Source: Armatimonadota bacterium
GTDB lineage: Bacteria; Armatimonadota; Fimbriimonadia; Fimbriimonadales; ATM1
Direction: 5' to 3'
Assembly (NCBI GenBank): GCA_003695835.1
Contig: RFHN01000030.1
Span: 1 to 8,781 of the forward strand
Length of the DNA stretch: 8,781 bases
Translations under genes and position numbers: made by a program
The notes under the pieces: model-generated
What the model was told of the DNA's origin: nothing
What the model saw: only the letters and a program-made list of their open reading frames with translations
The model's database searches: none
Shown here: positions 6,116-8,781 of the stretch, one piece after another
How the letters are laid out: the number at the start of each line of letters is the position of its first letter
Position numbering within the stretch: position 1 is the first letter of the stretch

Positions 6116-7195
6116 ATGCCAGCTGGATTCACGAAGGAAGACTCGATGTTCTACGTTGGCTCGACGCCTTGGCACGGTCTGGGCACGGAGCTTCCGAACC
6201 TCGCCACCGCCGAGCAGGCATTGAAGGCGGCGAGTTTGGAGTGGACGGTCGAGGAGGACGACACGAGAGTGGCGCTGGATCGGCGACCGCAGTGCACCGG
6301 GCTGGTTCGCCAGGACACGGGCTATCTTCTGAGCGTTGTTCCACGAAACTACCATATCATTCAGAACGCGGATGCGTTCCGCTTTTTCGACGAGGTGACC
6401 ATGGATCCTGGCGGGCCCAAGTATGCGGTGGCAGGCAGTCTGTACGGCGGAAAGATCGTCTGGATGCTCGCTTGGGTCGGCCACGTGGTCGAGGTGGTGA
6501 AAGATGACCCCATCGAGAGTTATCTGCTTTTGGTCAACGGCCACGATGGCGAGACGGGGATGCAGATGTTCTTCACCCCTGTGCGCGTGGTTTGCCAAAA
6601 CACGCTCATGCTTGCGATGAGGGCGGTTGGGACGAACGGCGTATGGTTGGCCGGCTCGCATGGTCGGGAGCTTGGTGAACAGGACGTCTTAGACGCCCGC
6701 AGAATCCTGGGAATCGTCCGGCGGAAGATGGGCGACCACAGAGAGTTCTTGGAGAAGTTAGCGCGGGAACAGGCTACGACGCGCGACCTGGTCGGCGTGC
6801 TTTCCTACGTCTACGGGGCAGACGGCTTTCTACGACGGGTGGGAATCGTTACGGACCTGTTGCTGAACGGCCCAGGAACCGATAAGCCCGGCGTGAAGGG
6901 AACGCTGTATGGTCTGCTCAACGCGATCACCGACCTGGAGGATCACTATTGGTTAGAACCGCCGGCTTCCGCTTCCGCACGGGAAGAGCGACTCCACTCT
7001 GTCATACTGGGCGAAGCCGCTCAGCGGAAACAGGCGGCCGTTCGGTGGATGGAGATGCGACTGAACGGCGACGAGCCGAACGGTTTCTCGGACTGGCGGC
7101 GTAGTGAGAACTATGAACACGACCCTTTCTACAAACTCGGAATCGGCAACGGCTATCCCGGCGCAGGAAGCCTTACGCCAGGTTCAAAACGGTGA
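6116..7195 (+). CDS. DUF932 / TIGR03299-type 'phage/plasmid-like' protein, copy 2 with extended C-terminus
   Basis: Predicted protein of 359 aa, paralogous to the gene at 5055-6005 and by eye roughly half identical over its first 316 residues. Shared motifs include PWHGLGT (18-24), 'QNADAFRFFDEVTMDPGGPK', VAGSLYGG, YLLLVNGHDGET, VRVVCQNTL and KGTLYGLLNAITDLEDHY. The start at 6116 has a near-perfect Shine-Dalgarno TAGGAGGTGA 6-8 nt upstream, much stronger than that of copy 1 but capable of being masked by an inverted repeat. After residue 316 it carries a 43-residue tail absent from copy 1 (beginning NGDEPNGFSDWRRSENYEHD); the last 83 nt of the gene lie inside the rhodanese gene in a different frame. 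The tail may be a recent stop-codon loss rather than a real domain. Function unknown. Confidence 0.87.
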   Translation: MPAGFTKEDSMFYVGSTPWHGLGTELPNLATAEQALKAASLEWTVEEDDTRVALDRRPQCTGLVRQDTGYLLSVVPRNYHIIQNADAFRFFDEVTMDPGGPKYAVAGSLYGGKIVWMLAWVGHVVEVVKDDPIESYLLLVNGHDGETGMQMFFTPVRVVCQNTLMLAMRAVGTNGVWLAGSHGRELGEQDVLDARRILGIVRRKMGDHREFLEKLAREQATTRDLVGVLSYVYGADGFLRRVGIVTDLLLNGPGTDKPGVKGTLYGLLNAITDLEDHYWLEPPASASAREERLHSVILGEAAQRKQAAVRWMEMRLNGDEPNGFSDWRRSENYEHDPFYKLGIGNGYPGAGSLTPGSKR

Positions 7196-7688
7196 GATCA
7201 TCCAAGTGATTGATGTGCGTTCGGCGGACGAGTACGCTGCCGGTCACATCCCGGGCGCGATGAACGTGCCTTTGGACGAAATCGAGAACCGGTTGGACGA
7301 CCTGAGTCGGCTTGGCCCCGTATTGGTGGTGTGTCAATCGGGCCAGCGCGCCGAGATGGCGTGTACTCTGATTGGTGCGCGGCATCCGGGCTTGCGCCTT
7401 TTGGAGGGAGGGACAGACGCGTGGGTTCAAGCCGGCGGCCCGCTGGTTTCGACGCGGAAGGCTCGTTGGTCGCTGGAGCGTCAGGTGCGCCTCGGAGCGG
7501 GCCTACTGGTTTTCACTGGCGTGCTGCTCGGCGTCTTCGTGAACCCGTGGTGGTTGATTTTGCCTGGGTTCGTCGGAGCTGGCCTGACGTTTTCTGGCAT
7601 CACCGGCTTTTGCGGTATGGCGAAGGTCCTCGCATTGATGCCGTGGAACCGGGCTGCCTCGGCGGGAGCCGACACCACGCGATCATAG
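7113..7688 (+). CDS. Membrane-anchored rhodanese, YgaP-like (rhodanese + DUF2892)
   Basis: Predicted protein of 191 aa. Residues about 15-112 form a single rhodanese domain: VIDVRSADEYAAGHIPGAMN (32-51), the active-site loop CQSGQR (74-79) with the sulfur-carrying Cys74, and LEGGTDAWVQAG (97-108). A membrane tail follows with two hydrophobic segments at about 127-143 and 146-164, ending in 'GFVGAGLTFSGITGFCGMAK' and MPWN (176-179). This arrangement matches, from memory, E. coli YgaP, an inner-membrane sulfurtransferase with a cytoplasmic rhodanese domain. It probably transfers sulfane sulfur from thiosulfate or persulfides to an unknown acceptor at the membrane. The ATG at 7113 is the last start codon that keeps the whole rhodanese domain, so the 83-nt overlap with the DUF932 gene cannot be removed by choosing a later start. 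An in-frame GTG at 7104 is an alternative. Shine-Dalgarno support is weak, suggesting translational coupling. Confidence 0.9.
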   Translation: MNTTLSTNSESATAIPAQEALRQVQNGEIIQVIDVRSADEYAAGHIPGAMNVPLDEIENRLDDLSRLGPVLVVCQSGQRAEMACTLIGARHPGLRLLEGGTDAWVQAGGPLVSTRKARWSLERQVRLGAGLLVFTGVLLGVFVNPWWLILPGFVGAGLTFSGITGFCGMAKVLALMPWNRAASAGADTTRS

Positions 7689-7708
7689 GCGCGGGTGAAA
7701 GCCGCGCC
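7688..7708 (+). terminator. Hairpin directly after the rhodanese gene
   Basis: GGCGCGG (7688-7694) pairs perfectly with CCGCGCC (7702-7708) around GTGAAAG; the stem begins on the last base of the stop codon. The nearest T-run (7725-7729) is 16 nt further on, so it is not a textbook intrinsic terminator, but it may still end or protect the transcript. Confidence 0.35.
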
Positions 7709-7883
7709 CGGTGGCTGACGCAAGTTTTTCGGAGGGTAGGCTTTGGCGCACAAAGTTTTCGCGCCCGGGGCGTGGTGACGAGATCGGGGATGAGGATCCT
7801 GGCAATAGTGTGTAATGTTTCCGCGTAAAATTACCAGATTTTAGCCCCCCCATTTTTGCGTTCGGTTTTTGGCTTGGTGCCTG

Positions 7884-7889
7884 TATACT
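7884..7889 (+). promoter_or_regulatory. Candidate -10 box upstream of the damaged galactose-oxidase-like gene
   Basis: TATACT sits with a weak TTCGGT (7861-7866) at 17-nt spacing. It may be the remaining promoter of the broken gene downstream. The spacer 7689-7883 otherwise contains GC-rich inverted repeats, a run of seven C (7845-7851) and no supported gene. Confidence 0.3.
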
Positions 7890-7945
7890 GGAGGGTGATA
7901 GACGAGTTCAACGATATTGGAGAAAAAGGCAGACGGTTGTATTGA

Positions 7946-8781
7946 CACACGGTCTACCTGTTGCCGGACGGCCGCGTGTTGGTTAGCTGGTTCCCAGTCA
8001 CTGCCCCGGCGGGCGGGTCACAGGACGCCGAGGACTCGCAGTTACCTCAGGCTTCACAGACGGCGGCATCGGCGAGCACAACTCCTCGTGCATGTTCGCG
8101 CCGGGCAAGGTGCTCCGCTGCGGTGGAGACGATCCCTCCGGGTTCGACACCGCGAGCAGGCTGGCTGCGATGATTGACCTCAGCAATTGGCAGGACGGGC
8201 AGCCCGCCTCATGGCAAACGGCCGCGCCGATGAATCGCCCGCGAAGAGATCATAACCTGATCCCTCTTCCCGGCGGACTCGTGCTCGCCATCGGGGGGCA
8301 GGCGACGAAGGACTACTCCCAGCCCGTAATGACGCCGGAGGTCTTCGACACCGCGAACCCGACCGCACTGTGGGTGGACTGGGACGCTCCGCCCGACCCG
8401 TCGTTCGACCCGAGGATGTACCACTCCACCGCCATCCTGCTGCCGTCGGGAGAGATCCTCGTCGCGGGCGGGCAGAAAACGATTTCGACCACCTATCCCT
8501 CGGGCGACATCTACACGCCGCCGGTCATCGCCAACGAGTCGGAGCGCCCGGTCATCAACAACTCGCCGGCATCCATTCAGTACGGCGCGCAGTTCTCCAT
8601 GACGGCAACGCCCTTCGCCGGCCGCACGATCACCGGCATCTGCCTGATGAGCCTCGGGTGCGTAAACCACGGCCTCGACCAGCACGCGCGCCGCGTGCCG
8701 CTCGCGTTCTCGCAATCCGGGCTTGGGGGCTACGACGTCGTTGCATCGCCGAACGCGAACCACGCGCCCCCGGGCTACTAC
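7946..8781 (+). pseudogene. Broken galactose-oxidase/kelch-type protein gene, C-terminal part, running off the window
   Basis: From 7987 to the window end one frame (codons ending on the last base) is open and encodes kelch-like blades: HNSSCMFAPGKVLRCGG, HNLIPLPGGLVLAIGG and YHSTAILLPSGEILVAGG. A C-terminal DUF1929-like domain follows, with MSLGCVNHGLDQHARRVPLA and ending near NANHAPPGYY, typical of galactose/glyoxal-oxidase-like secreted proteins. This frame has no start codon before the ATG at 8092, which lies inside a blade, and no signal peptide. Another blade, HTVYLLPDGRVLVSW (from 7946), is in a different frame, directly after a TGA at 7943-7945; joining the two needs a shift equal to a one-base loss between about 7990 and 8045. 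Compared from memory with fungal galactose oxidase, the Tyr-His pair (8419-8424) and third His (8668-8670) appear conserved, but the crosslinked Tyr looks replaced by Asp (8248-8250). It is a pseudogene, or an assembly error has broken it. Confidence 0.7.

Noticed and set aside
7703..7768. CGCGCCCGG occurring at 7703-7711 and 7760-7768 as a possible direct repeat of a mobile element
   Set aside because: Only 9 nt match, in a GC-rich spacer rich in such words; no flanking inverted repeats or transposase remains were seen.
7826..7843. TAAAAT/ATTTTA inverted repeat as a terminator
   Set aside because: The stem is six A-T pairs only and is followed by seven C rather than a T-tract.
8209..8763. 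Long reverse-strand open frame (184 codons)
   Set aside because: It is antisense to a recognisable DUF1929-like domain, its Arg/Val/Gly-rich composition is typical of GC-rich shadow frames, and it lacks any known motif.

Overview
The window is a moderately GC-rich (about 60% by eye) bacterial chromosomal segment with every recognisable gene on the + strand. The mix suggests a free-living, non-enteric bacterium: a secreted beta-helix protein, a secreted TPR protein, NAD kinase, tRNA-Ser, a heme-oxygenase-fold enzyme, DUF932 proteins, and a rhodanese with a membrane tail. Armatimonadota would fit, but that is a weak guess from general character; no phylogenetic marker was tested.

Layout. 89-1774: exported right-handed beta-helix protein whose C-terminal third resembles a domain I associate with phage structural proteins. 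1829-3280: secreted or membrane-anchored protein of 13 uninterrupted 34-residue TPRs. 3286-4137: NAD kinase, 5 nt after the TPR gene and probably co-transcribed. 4172-4263: tRNA-Ser(GGA) with an encoded CCA and its own extended -10 box. 4278-4871: heme-oxygenase-like (CADD/TenA/PqqC superfamily) protein with a TATAAT box squeezed between the tRNA and its ATG, so its mRNA may be leaderless. A strong intrinsic terminator (4898-4929) closes this block.

5055-6005 and 6116-7195 are two tandem paralogues of the DUF932 / TIGR03299 'phage/plasmid-like' family. The 110-nt gap between them holds two inverted repeats, one of which pairs with the Shine-Dalgarno sequence of the second gene. The second paralogue has a 43-residue tail not found in the first, and the tail overlaps by 83 nt the start of a YgaP-like rhodanese-DUF2892 membrane protein (7113-7688). 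After a 230-nt spacer, 7946-8781 holds a damaged galactose-oxidase/kelch-type gene: no start or signal peptide, a frame break near 7990-8045, then an open frame with a clear DUF1929-like C-terminal domain running off the window.

The genes do not form one obvious pathway. The most interesting part is the DUF932 pair with its structured leader and gene overlap: a family of unknown function linked to phages and plasmids, here beside ordinary chromosomal genes. No integrase, transposase, CRISPR array or flanking att repeat was seen.
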